A stretch of 64,000 nucleotides of DNA from Advenella incenata (GTDB lineage Bacteria; Pseudomonadota; Gammaproteobacteria; Burkholderiales; Burkholderiaceae_B). Shown one piece after another: positions 20,708-29,801 of this stretch; the first letter of the stretch is position 1, and each line of letters starts with the position of its first letter. The notes under the pieces are model-generated. The model was not told the origin of the DNA, did no database searches, and was given only the letters and a program-made list of their open reading frames with translations. The translations under genes and the position numbers were made by a program. Location of the stretch: contig NZ_SHKO01000001.1 in NCBI RefSeq assembly GCF_004217095.1, positions 1,848,234 through 1,912,233 of the forward strand, given 5' to 3'.

Positions 20708-21054
20708 TCAGAGATGAACCAGAATATTAATCAGGCGGTCAAAGGGATCGCGTACGTAAAAACGGCGCACCCCCCAGGGTTCGGTCACCGGTCCGTATTT
20801 CGGTGTAATGGCTGCCGCCTCGCAGCGTTGCAGGGCCTCATCCAGATCGTCCACTTCAATGGACAGATCGGGTACTGGGGTTCCTGACCCGCCTTCACTG
20901 GCGATACTCAGTTGCGTCTGCATGGTCTGGTCTGAACCGTAAGTAGCCAGCCATGGTCCATCAACAGATCCAGGCCCAGGATGTCCTGATAAAACGCTTT
21001 GGCAGCAGCGACGTTGGGGCTTTGGATGTTGGCGACAATACGTTTGACTTTCAT
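20708..21054 (-). pseudogene. VOC (glyoxalase-like) family gene with a frameshift
   Basis: Two adjacent frames encode the two halves of one vicinal-oxygen-chelate protein of about 116 residues. The first reads MKVKRIVANIQSPNVAAAKA to DHGW; the second resumes with TYGSDQTMQTQLSIASEGG and ends DPFDRLINILVHL. Adding one base near 20945-20950, just after the codons for DHGWL, would join them without loss. The remainder looks intact, so this is either a recent single-base deletion or a sequencing error. It lies 40 bases downstream of serB and probably shares its transcript. The substrate is unknown. Confidence 0.8.
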
Positions 21055-21093
21055 GGGTTCAGCTCCATTGCGAGGGGCCTTCTTTGCCGGCAC

Positions 21094-21966
21094 CTAACGG
21101 CGTTGTGCTGCCTGGACAGCGTCTTTGCTGTCAAACCAGTTGAGCACAGCGTCCAGACCCGCGTAATTGATCTGGAATGTGGCCGCTTCCTGTAATACCG
21201 GTTTGGCCCGATAGGCCACTGAGTAGGTGGCGTTGGACAACATGTTCAGGTCGTTTGAGCCATCGCCCATGGCGATGCACTGCGCCGGGGTGGCGTTCAG
21301 CGACGCCGCCAGTGACTTGAGGTACGCAGCCTTGCGGTCACCATCGACGATATCACCTACGACCTGTCCGGTCAATTTGCCATTTTCCACTTGCAGAACG
21401 TTGGCGTGGGCACTGTCCAGCCCGAGGCGGGCGCGCAGTTTTTCCGTAAAGAAGGTAAAGCCGCCAGAGACGACCATGACGTGAACACCGGCCGCCTGCA
21501 TGGTTCGAATCAATTTTTCAGCGCCCGTATTCAGTTGCAGGCGCTCATCGTAAACGCGTTGCAGGTCGGCTTCGGCGACACCCTTGAGCAGGGCAACACG
21601 CCGGCACAGGCTTTCACTGAAGTCCTTTATTTCGCCGCGCATGGCTGCCTCTGTGATGGCTGATACCTCTGCTTTTTTGCCTACCATGTCGGCAATCTCG
21701 TCGATGCATTCGATATTGATCAGGGTCGAGTCCATATCCATGGCCAGCACTTTCATCTCACCCAGCGGGCGGATCGTTTGCAGAGCAGCCAGATCGACAT
21801 GGCGGGTTTTGGCCCATTCCTGCAATTGGGGCAATGCCGTTTCATCAATGTCTTCCAGGCGCATGGCGCAGGCATTCAGCGGTGTAATGCGGTTGGCGCT
21901 GGCCAGCGCAGCGGCCTGTTCGATCAGGTCATGGCGAATGCCGGGGGCTTGGAGTACGAGATGCAT
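21094..21966 (-). CDS. serB: Phosphoserine phosphatase
   Basis: A 290-residue HAD-family enzyme that hydrolyses O-phosphoserine to serine, the last step of serine synthesis. The nucleophile motif MDMDSTLINIECIDEIAD (D77, D79) and the late acidic motif AMGDGSNDLNML are intact, with VSGGFTFF as motif II and an N-terminal ACT-like region of about 70 residues. It begins 28 bases after mfd on the same strand, so it probably belongs to a mfd-serB transcript. Confidence 0.95.
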   Translation of the reverse strand: MHLVLQAPGIRHDLIEQAAALASANRITPLNACAMRLEDIDETALPQLQEWAKTRHVDLAALQTIRPLGEMKVLAMDMDSTLINIECIDEIADMVGKKAEVSAITEAAMRGEIKDFSESLCRRVALLKGVAEADLQRVYDERLQLNTGAEKLIRTMQAAGVHVMVVSGGFTFFTEKLRARLGLDSAHANVLQVENGKLTGQVVGDIVDGDRKAAYLKSLAASLNATPAQCIAMGDGSNDLNMLSNATYSVAYRAKPVLQEAATFQINYAGLDAVLNWFDSKDAVQAAQRR

Positions 21967-21994
21967 GTTAAGGAAAATCCGGATGAAAAGGAAA

Positions 21995-24900
21995 TCAGGC
22001 CGCCAGTGTCTTGAGCAGCAGGCGAATGGTATCGATGCGGCGACTGATGTCGGGCATATTGTTCAGTTCAATGCGCAATTTATCAGCCCCCGAAAAACGA
22101 ATGTGCTTTTGTTTTTGCACCAGCTCGATCATTTTAAGTGGGTCGGCGCAGGTCTTGGGGCCAAAGACCAGCAGCGCCTGATCATCGCTGATGTCGACCT
22201 TGGTGATGCCCAGTGCTTCGGCCAGAATGCGTAGCCGGTGCGTTGCGATCAACATACGGGCCGGGTCCGGCATTTTGCCAAAGCGGTCGGTGAGTTCTTC
22301 CTGGATGGCCAGCAGGTCATCTTCGGTCTTGGCGTGGGCCAGCTGCTTATACAGGGACAGGCGGGCATGGATGTCGGTACAGTAATCGGCAGGCAGCAGG
22401 GCAGACGTGTGCAGTTTGACTTCGCAGACAGAATTGAACGGGGTCTCCAGATCCGGCTCTTCGCCGGCCTTGAGCGCACGTACGGCTTCGTTGAGCAGAT
22501 CGCTGTACATGGTAAAGCCGATTTCGTTGATATTGCCCGATTGCGATTCGCCCAATACTTCGCCCGTGCCCCTGATTTCCAGATCGTGCATGGACAGAAA
22601 GAAGCCCGAACCGAGTTCTTCCAGGGACTGGATGGCCTCCAGCCGTTTTTTTGCATTGCTGGTGATGGCGTCTTCGCCCGGCGTGAGCATATAGGCATAG
22701 GCCTGATGGTGCGAGCGGCCGACACGGCCCCGCAACTGATGCAGTTGCGCCAGGCCCAGCCGGTCGGCGCGATGAATAATAATGGTATTGGCGCTTGGCA
22801 CGTCGATACCCGTTTCAATAATGGTGGTGCACAGCAGAATGTTAAAGCGCTGCTGATAAAAGCCCTTCATGACCTCTTCAAGTTCGCGCTCAGGCATCTG
22901 GCCATGGGCCACGGCAATGCGCGCTTCGGGCAGGAGCTCTTCCAGGCGCGCGCGGCGGTTCTGAATGGTTTCCACTTCGTTGTGCAGAAAGTAAACCTGA
23001 CCGCCGCGCTTCAATTCACGCAGGGCGGCTTCGCGGATGGTGCCATTGTCCTCGCGCCGTACGAATGTTTTGATGGCCAGGCGCTTTTGCGGCGCCGTGG
23101 CAATCACGGAAAAATCACGTATGCCTTCAAGGGACATGCCCAGCGTGCGCGGAATCGGCGTTGCGGTCAGTGTGAGGATGTCCACTTCAGCGCGCAGCGC
23201 CTTGAGCGCTTCTTTCTGACGCACGCCGAACCGATGTTCTTCGTCAATGATGACCAGCCCCAGGCGCTTGAATTTGACTTCCTTGCCCAGCAGCTTATGC
23301 GTGCCGATGACAATGTCAACCGTACCATCCTGCAGCCCGTCCAGCGACGCCTTGACTTCCTTGGTACTGCGAAAGCGCGACAGTTCTGCCACGCGCACCG
23401 GCCAGTCGGCAAACCGGTCGGCGAAGGTCTGGGCATGCTGTTCGGCCAGCAGCGTGGTGGGGCACAGCAATGCGACCTGTTTGCCATTGGCCACGCACAG
23501 GAAGGCGGCGCGCAGGGCAACTTCGGTCTTGCCGAAGCCGACATCGCCGCACACCAGGCGGTCCATTGGTTTGCCGGATGTCATATCGCCGATCACCGAG
23601 TCAATAGCGGCTTGCTGGTCAACGGTTTCCTCAAAGCCAAAGCCTTCGACAAAGGTCTGGTAGTCGGAAAAGGGCAGCTTGAAGGAAAAGCCTTCACGTG
23701 CGGCGCGCAGTGCATACAGGGCCAGCAGCTCGGCTGCGGCATCGCGGATTTGCTTGGCGGCCTTCTTGCGGGCCCGGTCCCATTGCCCGGAACCTAATTG
23801 ATGCAGCGGCGCATGCTCAGGATCGGCGCCGCTATAGCGGGAGATCACGTGCAGTTGCGAGACCGGGACATATAGCGTGCTATTGCCTGAATATTGCAGA
23901 TGCAATAACTCGATATCGCCTTCACCCAGGTCCATGGTGACCAGGCCGTGGTAGCGCCCGATACCGTATTGCATATGGACGACCGGATCGCCTTCGCGCA
24001 ACTCGGACAGGTCGCGCACCATGGCGTCAACGTTGCTGCTGCGTTCCTGTTTGCGGCGACGGCGCTGGGCGACCGATGCCGAGCCGGGATACAGGTCGTT
24101 CTCTGTGACCAGGCACAGCTGCCGGTCGCGAATGATAAAACCGGTGTTCAGCGGCGCAATAGCAATGCCAAAATCGATATCGGAGGCGACAAAGTCCTGG
24201 ACGTTGTCAAAGGCTGCACTGGGCTCCAGTTGCTGTTCGCGCAGCAACTGCAACAGCGTTTCACGGCGACCGGCCGAATCGGCGCAGAGCAGCAATCGTT
24301 GTTCTCCGCGATTTAACCAGGCGCGCAGGCGCGCAAAAGGATCATCGCTGCGTCTGAGCACGGCGATATCGGGGGCCGGCGCAAACTGCGCATTGGGGGA
24401 GGTTTCATCCAGATGCAGTCGGGCAAAGGACTTCAGGTGCACAAAAAACTGTTCTTCAGACAGAAACAGGTGCTCGGGCGCCAGTACGGGCCGCTCGCGA
24501 TCGCTTTTGAGGAACCGGTAGCGGCTTTGCGTGTCGTCGTGGAACTGTCGGATGGCCTCTTCGACCGCGCCGACGGTGACAGTGATGGTTTCCGGACGCA
24601 GATAGTCAAACAGCGTAGCGGTATCGTCAAAGAACAACGGCAGATAATACTCGATGCCCGCGAAGGCAATGCCGTTGCCCATGTCTTTGTAGGGCATGGC
24701 ACGGGACGGATCACCTTCAAACAGGTCGCGAAAGCGCGAGCGAAAATGATTGCGGGCGGTTTCGTCCATGGGAAATTCGCGGCCGGGCAATAGTTCCACT
24801 TCATTGACCGGATACAGGCTGCGCTGCGTGTCCATGTCAAAACTGCGAATGGATTCGATTTCGTCGTCAAACAGGTCAATGCGGTAGGGCAGCACTGACC

Positions 24901-25432
24901 CCATTGGAAACAAATCGATCAGTCCGCCCCGGATACAGAATTCTCCGGGTGCGGCCACCTGTGAGACGTGTGCATAATTGGCCAGCATCAACTGGTCGCG
25001 CAGGGCGGCCTCGTCCAGTTTGTCGCCTTTTTTGAACGAAAAGGAATAGGCCGCCAGAAACGCAGTGGGCGCCAAGCGATACAGGGCCGTGGTGATCGGC
25101 ACCGTCAGAACGTCGACTTTGCCCTGCATGAGCGCGGACAGCGTCTTGAGTCTTTCGGAAATCAGATCCTGGTGGGGCGAAAAGCCATCGTAGGGCAGTG
25201 TTTCCCAGTCTGGAAACTGGCGCACCCGCAGCGTCGGGTCAAAGAGGACAACTTCGTCGTGCAGCCGTTGCGCTTGCAGGGGGTCGGCGCAGAGCAGCAC
25301 CAGCGGCTTGCCGGCAGCACGAGCCAGTTCGGCCGACAGCCAGGCGTCACCCGAGCCCGGCGGACGTGGGTAGCTATAGCGTTGACCGGGTTTAAGCGCG
25401 GAAAGAAGCGGGGTGAGGGCAGTGTTTGACAC
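21995..25432 (-). CDS. mfd: Transcription-repair coupling factor
   Basis: A 1145-residue ATP-dependent translocase that removes stalled RNA polymerase from lesions and recruits UvrA. The UvrB-like N-terminal modules are followed by the RNA-polymerase-interacting domain (around GDPVVHMQYGIGRYHGL), then the RecG-like motor with Walker A GDVGFGKTEVALRAAF, the DEEHRFG box and TATPIPRTL, and the C-terminal TRCF domain. Length matches the family (about 1150). It is divergent from ispD with a 212-base gap. Confidence 0.97.
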   Translation of the reverse strand: MSNTALTPLLSALKPGQRYSYPRPPGSGDAWLSAELARAAGKPLVLLCADPLQAQRLHDEVVLFDPTLRVRQFPDWETLPYDGFSPHQDLISERLKTLSALMQGKVDVLTVPITTALYRLAPTAFLAAYSFSFKKGDKLDEAALRDQLMLANYAHVSQVAAPGEFCIRGGLIDLFPMGSVLPYRIDLFDDEIESIRSFDMDTQRSLYPVNEVELLPGREFPMDETARNHFRSRFRDLFEGDPSRAMPYKDMGNGIAFAGIEYYLPLFFDDTATLFDYLRPETITVTVGAVEEAIRQFHDDTQSRYRFLKSDRERPVLAPEHLFLSEEQFFVHLKSFARLHLDETSPNAQFAPAPDIAVLRRSDDPFARLRAWLNRGEQRLLLCADSAGRRETLLQLLREQQLEPSAAFDNVQDFVASDIDFGIAIAPLNTGFIIRDRQLCLVTENDLYPGSASVAQRRRRKQERSSNVDAMVRDLSELREGDPVVHMQYGIGRYHGLVTMDLGEGDIELLHLQYSGNSTLYVPVSQLHVISRYSGADPEHAPLHQLGSGQWDRARKKAAKQIRDAAAELLALYALRAAREGFSFKLPFSDYQTFVEGFGFEETVDQQAAIDSVIGDMTSGKPMDRLVCGDVGFGKTEVALRAAFLCVANGKQVALLCPTTLLAEQHAQTFADRFADWPVRVAELSRFRSTKEVKASLDGLQDGTVDIVIGTHKLLGKEVKFKRLGLVIIDEEHRFGVRQKEALKALRAEVDILTLTATPIPRTLGMSLEGIRDFSVIATAPQKRLAIKTFVRREDNGTIREAALRELKRGGQVYFLHNEVETIQNRRARLEELLPEARIAVAHGQMPERELEEVMKGFYQQRFNILLCTTIIETGIDVPSANTIIIHRADRLGLAQLHQLRGRVGRSHHQAYAYMLTPGEDAITSNAKKRLEAIQSLEELGSGFFLSMHDLEIRGTGEVLGESQSGNINEIGFTMYSDLLNEAVRALKAGEEPDLETPFNSVCEVKLHTSALLPADYCTDIHARLSLYKQLAHAKTEDDLLAIQEELTDRFGKMPDPARMLIATHRLRILAEALGITKVDISDDQALLVFGPKTCADPLKMIELVQKQKHIRFSGADKLRIELNNMPDISRRIDTIRLLLKTLAA

Positions 25433-25580
25433 AGAGGCAGAAGCAGGGAATCGAATCTGTTCATTTTATCAGATACCGGCGTGCCGCCGCCTGTCAGGAC
25501 TGTAGTTCGCAACGGTCAGGGCAATGCTCCGTCCGCAGCCTGGCCTGTACTGCGCGAGCCACCGTATCGCCCGCTGCGAT

Positions 25581-25609
25581 TTGGCTTGGCAGCGCAGCGG
25601 CATGATATT
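25581..25609 (+). promoter_or_regulatory. Possible ispD promoter
   Basis: TTGGCT (25581-25586) and GATATT (25604-25609) are separated by 17 bases and each match four of six consensus positions. The ispD start is 35 bases further on. This is a pattern match only. Confidence 0.3.
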
Positions 25610-25644
25610 ATCTGATCATCCTGAATGATGCGACAGCCGCTTCA

Positions 25645-26397
25645 ATGGCGGCAACCACTATGACTGACAACATCTTTGCGATTATTCCCGCGGGCGGCGT
25701 GGGCAGTCGGGCCCTGACTGCCGGCCGGCAGATTCCCAAGCAGTATTGCACGATCAACGGCGTGGCCATGCTGCAACTGGCCACTGATGCCCTGCGCGCA
25801 GACGCCCGGGTTACCGCTGTCCATATTGGGGTTACGGCTGAAGATACCTGGATCGATACACTGAACCTGGGCAGCAATGTCTACGTTCATCGTACTGCCG
25901 GCGCGACGCGGGCGCAAACGGTCAGCGCCACGTTGCAGGCTGTCCTTGATTATGACGATCGTGATGGCTGGGCGCTGGTGCACGACGCGGCAAGGCCAGG
26001 GCTGCAGGCCAACACGCTCACGGCGCTGATCGATGCCTGTCTGGGTCAGAACAAGGGCGGGTTGCTGGCACTGCCTGTGCCCGATACCGTCAAACGCGCT
26101 ACCCTGGATGACCAACAGCAGGTATGTGTGGCGCGGACCATTCCGCGTGAAGGCTTGTGGTTGGCGCAGACACCACAGCTTTTCCCGGCCCGCGCCTTGC
26201 TGGATGCGCTGACTGCCGCCATTGATCAAGGGCTGGACATTACCGATGAAGCCTCGGCCATGGAAGCAGTAGGCATCCGTCCCTTGTTGGTGCGTGGTTC
26301 GGCAGAAAATATGAAAGTGACCTGGCCCGGCGATTTTGCCATGATGGAGCGATGGCTGACGTTCACTGAGGCGGCCTCCGGGCAGGAGCCGGCATAA
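25645..26397 (+). CDS. ispD: 2-C-methyl-D-erythritol 4-phosphate cytidylyltransferase
   Basis: A 250-residue enzyme that joins CTP and MEP to give CDP-methylerythritol in the non-mevalonate isoprenoid pathway. The nucleotide-binding loop IIPAGGVGSRALTAGRQIPKQY and the ALVHDAARP motif are visible. The first ATG is used; a second at 25660 (MTDNIFAI) is also possible because no clear ribosome binding site distinguishes them. ispF, whose product acts two steps later, follows after 108 bases. Confidence 0.95.
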   Translation: MAATTMTDNIFAIIPAGGVGSRALTAGRQIPKQYCTINGVAMLQLATDALRADARVTAVHIGVTAEDTWIDTLNLGSNVYVHRTAGATRAQTVSATLQAVLDYDDRDGWALVHDAARPGLQANTLTALIDACLGQNKGGLLALPVPDTVKRATLDDQQQVCVARTIPREGLWLAQTPQLFPARALLDALTAAIDQGLDITDEASAMEAVGIRPLLVRGSAENMKVTWPGDFAMMERWLTFTEAASGQEPA

Positions 26398-26444
26398 TGA
26401 GCCGTCGATCTGCGGCGCGACACACATGTCGCGCGCATAAAGCT

Positions 26445-26486
26445 ATGAAGTTAAAGAAATGAAGTTAAAGAAATAACGTTAACGCA
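26445..26486 (+). repeat. 14-bp tandem repeat between ispD and ispF
   Basis: ATGAAGTTAAAGAA occurs twice exactly (26445-26458 and 26459-26472), followed by a third, degenerate copy (26473-26486, 10 of 14 matching). Each exact copy spells the tiny frame ATG AAG TTA AAG AAA stop (MKLKK), and the first TGA overlaps the second ATG. No ribosome binding site precedes them, so translation is doubtful. Confidence 0.85.
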
Positions 26487-26505
26487 ATGATATGGAGAGT
26501 GCTGT

Positions 26506-26991
26506 ATGACAATTGGCTTGCGGGTTGGGCAGGGGTTTGACGTTCATGCGTTACAGGAGGGGCGGCCCCTGATTCTGGGGGGTGTCACCATTGCCCACAC
26601 CCATGGCCTGCTGGGACACTCGGACGCCGATGCGCTGTTGCATGCGATTACCGATGCCATTCTGGGGGCGGCGGCGCTGGGCGATATCGGCCGTTTGTTT
26701 CCTGATACCGATCCGGCATTCAAAGGCAGCGACAGTCGGGTGCTGCTGCGCGAGGCTTACCGTCGTGTTCGCGAAGCCGGCTGGCAGGTAGTGAACGTGG
26801 ACGCCACCATCCATGCCCAGGCGCCGAAAATCATGCCTTATGCGGCGGCCATGGTCAGTAATATTGCTGCTGATCTGGCGCTGGATCCCACCTGCGTAAA
26901 CGTCAAGGGAAAGACGAACGAGCATCTGGGGTATCTGGGGCGCAAAGAGGGTATTGCGGCCACGGCGATCGCCTTGCTTGCCAGACAATAA
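26506..26991 (+). CDS. ispF: 2-C-methyl-D-erythritol 2,4-cyclodiphosphate synthase
   Basis: A 161-residue trimeric enzyme that cyclises CDP-ME 2-phosphate, releasing CMP, in the isoprenoid pathway. Metal ligands D12 and H14 lie in GQGFDVHAL; the [26 protein letters not shown] signature and C-terminal [16 protein letters not shown] are complete. A good GGAGAG ribosome binding site precedes the ATG. Confidence 0.96.
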   Translation: MTIGLRVGQGFDVHALQEGRPLILGGVTIAHTHGLLGHSDADALLHAITDAILGAAALGDIGRLFPDTDPAFKGSDSRVLLREAYRRVREAGWQVVNVDATIHAQAPKIMPYAAAMVSNIAADLALDPTCVNVKGKTNEHLGYLGRKEGIAATAIALLARQ

Positions 26992-27049
26992 GCTTACTTT
27001 GCTATGGATTGTTGGCAACAAGCAAGAAGCGCTGGCCGGCGCGCTCACT

Positions 27050-27081
27050 AAAAAAAATGCCGCGACATTGGGTCACGGCAT
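27050..27081 (-). terminator. Intrinsic terminator downstream of ahpD
   Basis: ATGCCGCGAC (27058-27067) pairs with GTCACGGCAT (27072-27081), one mismatch. Read on the - strand, the hairpin is followed by a T run (A run at 27050-27057 on +). It lies 26 bases past the ahpD stop codon; ispF ends nearby on +, so it may serve both. Confidence 0.8.
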
Positions 27082-27106
27082 GACTTTATTTGAGAAGCAG
27101 ACTGGC

Positions 27107-27625
27107 TTATTTGCCCTCGGCAGTCAAGGCCAGCGCAGCGGCGTTGACTACAGCGGCGATTCGTCCAGCATCGCGCAACTGTTCAATCGTGAAGCCTGCC
27201 TTTTTCAGATTGTCAAAATGCGACTTAACACAAAAGTGGCATTTGCCGACAATCGAGGCCGCCAGGGCAAACAGTTCAAAGCGCTCATGCTCGATGCCTC
27301 CGTGCGAAGAATAGGCATTCATGCGCAACAGCGGCGGCAGGGTTTTGAGTTGACTGTCGTCAGTCATTTCCACATAGGGATACCAGATGTTGTTCATGCC
27401 CATCAGGGCTGCTGCAGTCAGAACTCCATTGACATCTTCTGGCGACAGGCCAGACTTGAACTGCTCGATCAGAAACGGATTCTTTGCGGCATAGGCGGCA
27501 GCCAGGGCCACGCCAACCGCATCGGCTGGCTTCAGGGAGGAGCGGGCAATGGTGCCGTCCAGATTCAGGCGGATATCCTTGGCCCAATCGGGAATTTCAT
27601 TTTTAATCGTCGTTAGAAATTGCAT
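27107..27625 (-). CDS. ahpD: Alkyl hydroperoxide reductase AhpD
   Basis: A 172-residue AhpD/carboxymuconolactone-decarboxylase-fold protein that reduces AhpC or acts as a weak peroxidase itself. The catalytic CxxC lies in VGKCHFCVKSH (C129, C132) with the proton-relay H136. It is downstream of ahpC on the same strand; a terminator hairpin separates the two, so its expression is probably lower than that of ahpC. Confidence 0.94.
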   Translation of the reverse strand: MQFLTTIKNEIPDWAKDIRLNLDGTIARSSLKPADAVGVALAAAYAAKNPFLIEQFKSGLSPEDVNGVLTAAALMGMNNIWYPYVEMTDDSQLKTLPPLLRMNAYSSHGGIEHERFELFALAASIVGKCHFCVKSHFDNLKKAGFTIEQLRDAGRIAAVVNAAALALTAEGK

Positions 27626-27651
27626 AGTTTTTTCCTATTAGAAAGGGGAGG

Positions 27652-27673
27652 AAAAACCCGGCGAACCGGGTTT
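27652..27673 (-). terminator. Terminator or attenuator between ahpC and ahpD
   Basis: AAACCCGG (27654-27661) and CCGGGTTT (27666-27673) form a perfect 8-bp stem. On the - strand the loop is TTCG and a T run follows. Placed 9 bases after the ahpC stop, it should end most ahpC transcripts and limit read-through into ahpD. Confidence 0.88.
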
Positions 27674-27681
27674 GATGCAAA

Positions 27682-28230
27682 TTACAGTGTATCGCCACCG
27701 GCTACGCGGTTGCATGGGCACAGCTCATCTGTCTGCAGGCCGTCCAGAATACGCAGAACTTCTTCTGGATTGCGTCCCACGTTCAGGTTGTTGACTGAAA
27801 CGTGCTGGATGACGTTGTCGGGGTCAACAATGAATGTAGCGCGCAGGGCAACGCCTTCATTGCGCTCACGTACACCCAACTGATCGATCAGCGAGCCGGT
27901 AGAGTCGGCAAATGAGTAGTGACCTAGTTTGTTCAGATCAGGGTGTTCACGGCGCCATGCCAGTTTGCAGAATTCGTTGTCGACAGAGCCGCCCATCAGT
28001 ACGGCGTCACGGTCTTCGAAGTCTTTGGCCAGGTTGTTAAAGCCAACAATCTCGGTAGGACACACGAATGTGAAATCTTTTGGATAGAAGTAGATCACTT
28101 TCCACTTTCCGGGGAAAGACGATTCTGTGATGTCTTCGAATGCAGAAACGCCGTTTTCTTCATGGTTGTTGAAACCAGGTTTGACACCGACTACTTTGAA
28201 CGATTCGAGCTTTTCACCAACTGTTTTCAT
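27682..28230 (-). CDS. ahpC: Peroxiredoxin AhpC (alkyl hydroperoxide reductase)
   Basis: A 182-residue peroxiredoxin that detoxifies hydrogen peroxide and organic peroxides. The peroxidatic C57 lies in YPKDFTFVCPTE. The sequence resembles the AhpE/actinobacterial-type AhpC partnered with AhpD rather than AhpF, and ends DELCPCNRVAGGDTL with the resolving cysteines C171 and C173. A hairpin lies in its leader. Confidence 0.95.
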   Translation of the reverse strand: MKTVGEKLESFKVVGVKPGFNNHEENGVSAFEDITESSFPGKWKVIYFYPKDFTFVCPTEIVGFNNLAKDFEDRDAVLMGGSVDNEFCKLAWRREHPDLNKLGHYSFADSTGSLIDQLGVRERNEGVALRATFIVDPDNVIQHVSVNNLNVGRNPEEVLRILDGLQTDELCPCNRVAGGDTL

Positions 28231-28259
28231 AACTGTTCCTCATAAGAAGTTGAACAACC

Positions 28260-28276
28260 GCCCGGTGGTACCGGGC
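28260..28276. other. Perfect hairpin in the ahpC leader
   Basis: GCCCGGT-GGT-ACCGGGC forms a 7-bp G/C-rich stem with a three-base loop, about 30 bases upstream of the ahpC start. There is no T run after it in either direction, so it is not a standard terminator. It may affect stability or translation of the message. Confidence 0.6.
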
Positions 28277-28377
28277 CTGCTTATTTGCCGCGCCGCAAGG
28301 CATGGCAAGGGAGTGGACGGTTTGCCACGATGGCCTCGCCCACTTTCCAATATAAGTTTTAATGTTATTTTACACTA

Positions 28378-29787
28378 TCAATACGGGCTGTCTAATTGAT
28401 AATTTCTATCTCGCGCTTTGGGAATTTCTATGTGTCCGATCAGTCCGGTTGGATGGTTCGGCAGCAGTTTCAGGGTGCCGCCCACGTGCTGCAGCAGTCG
28501 TTCGACGATCGACAGGCCCAGGCCAGCGCCCGACACGCCAGTCCGTGCGGCTTCGCCACGTGAAAAGGGGCGCAGCAGTCTTTCGGTATCCTTGGCATTG
28601 ATGCCTGCGCCATTGTCGCAGACATCGATCTCGATCATGCTGCCTTTTTCGCGGACCCGCACCAGGATATGGGGTTGGCCGTCAGCGACGGATCGACCGT
28701 AGCGGCGACTGTTTTCAATCAGATTGCTGACAATTCGCTTCAGGTTCAGTTCCCCGATCCGTGCGTACAGATTCGGCTGGATCATGGTGCGCAGCGTGCC
28801 GCCGAGCGATTCCGTATGCGCTTTTTCCCTGTCGGAGATGTCCCGCAAAATGGAGGAAATATTGATGGCCTTCTCCGGGAGCACCCCGGCCGGCCGGGCA
28901 TACTCCATCAACTGGCCGATACTGTGATCGATCTGTCCGAGGTCTTCATCAATGGCGCTGCGGGTTTCGTCGCTGACATTACTCAGTTCGATTTCCAGGC
29001 GCATACGCGCCAGGGGCGTGCGCAGATCATGAGAAATGCCGGCCAGCATTAATTCCCGGTCAGCTTCCGTCTGACGGATATCGCGCGCCATGCGATTAAA
29101 GGCATTATTGAGTTCACGGATTTCCAGTGGTCCCTGGTCGTCCGGCAAGGGGGCGGGGTTTTCACCTCGCGCGACCTGCTGGGCGGCCTTGGCCAGGCGT
29201 GACAGCGGCGTGTTGACAAACCGAACGCTGATCGCGGCCCCGATCAGCGCCAGCAGCAGGGCGATCACGCCCCAGCCGATCCATTCACGCATTTGCGGCA
29301 GATTGTCTGTGGACGATTTGAGCAGCAGCCAGTACAGTTCGTCGCCCACGTTGAAACTGATCCAGATGCCGGGTTCGCCATTCATGCTGGAGGCGATCTT
29401 GGTCACGGTCTGGGTGTCGGAGCGCTGGATTTTGTCTGCGAAAATGCGCCAGAACGTAGTATCCGGCAATGGCTGCAGTACATCATCCAATTGCCGGGGA
29501 AAAACCTGGATATCCCCGGTCGTGGCCAGGTCAATCACCAGTGCATTGCGGTCATTGGGGGGGACGTAGGCGAGCGACTTGCGGGTGATTTTGAGTGCAG
29601 TAATACCGCGCTCGGCCATTTGCGAGGCACGCGGCTCTTCCTGCATGTTGAAAAATACGATCAGCCAGCACGTCAGACTGACGGCCAGCAATGCTGCGAG
29701 CAGGAAAAAAGACCGGCTGAACAAGCTCAGCCGGATTTTTGATGCGAAATTCTGCAGTTGAGGAACCTGAACCGGGGCAGCGGCCAT
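28378..29787 (-). CDS. envZ: Sensor histidine kinase, EnvZ/RisS type
   Basis: A 469-residue membrane histidine kinase and partner of the regulator encoded just upstream. Helix 1 lies at about residues 25-48, a periplasmic sensor domain at 49-168, and helix 2 at 169-190. Then come HAMP, the phosphoacceptor H253 in GISHDLRTPLARMRLE, and the ATP-binding domain with NLIENSRRYGRS, DNGAGI and GAGLGLSI. The gene starts 14 bases after ompR, so the pair is one operon. The stimulus (osmolarity, acid or nutrients in relatives) cannot be read from sequence. Confidence 0.93.
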   Translation of the reverse strand: MAAAPVQVPQLQNFASKIRLSLFSRSFFLLAALLAVSLTCWLIVFFNMQEEPRASQMAERGITALKITRKSLAYVPPNDRNALVIDLATTGDIQVFPRQLDDVLQPLPDTTFWRIFADKIQRSDTQTVTKIASSMNGEPGIWISFNVGDELYWLLLKSSTDNLPQMREWIGWGVIALLLALIGAAISVRFVNTPLSRLAKAAQQVARGENPAPLPDDQGPLEIRELNNAFNRMARDIRQTEADRELMLAGISHDLRTPLARMRLEIELSNVSDETRSAIDEDLGQIDHSIGQLMEYARPAGVLPEKAINISSILRDISDREKAHTESLGGTLRTMIQPNLYARIGELNLKRIVSNLIENSRRYGRSVADGQPHILVRVREKGSMIEIDVCDNGAGINAKDTERLLRPFSRGEAARTGVSGAGLGLSIVERLLQHVGGTLKLLPNHPTGLIGHIEIPKARDRNYQLDSPY

Positions 29788-29801
29788 GGCGGCGCCGTCT
29801 T

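Noticed and set aside
22238-23797. 519-codon open frame on the strand opposite mfd
   Set aside because: mfd is fully conserved on the other strand; the long antisense frame is a by-product of its codon bias.
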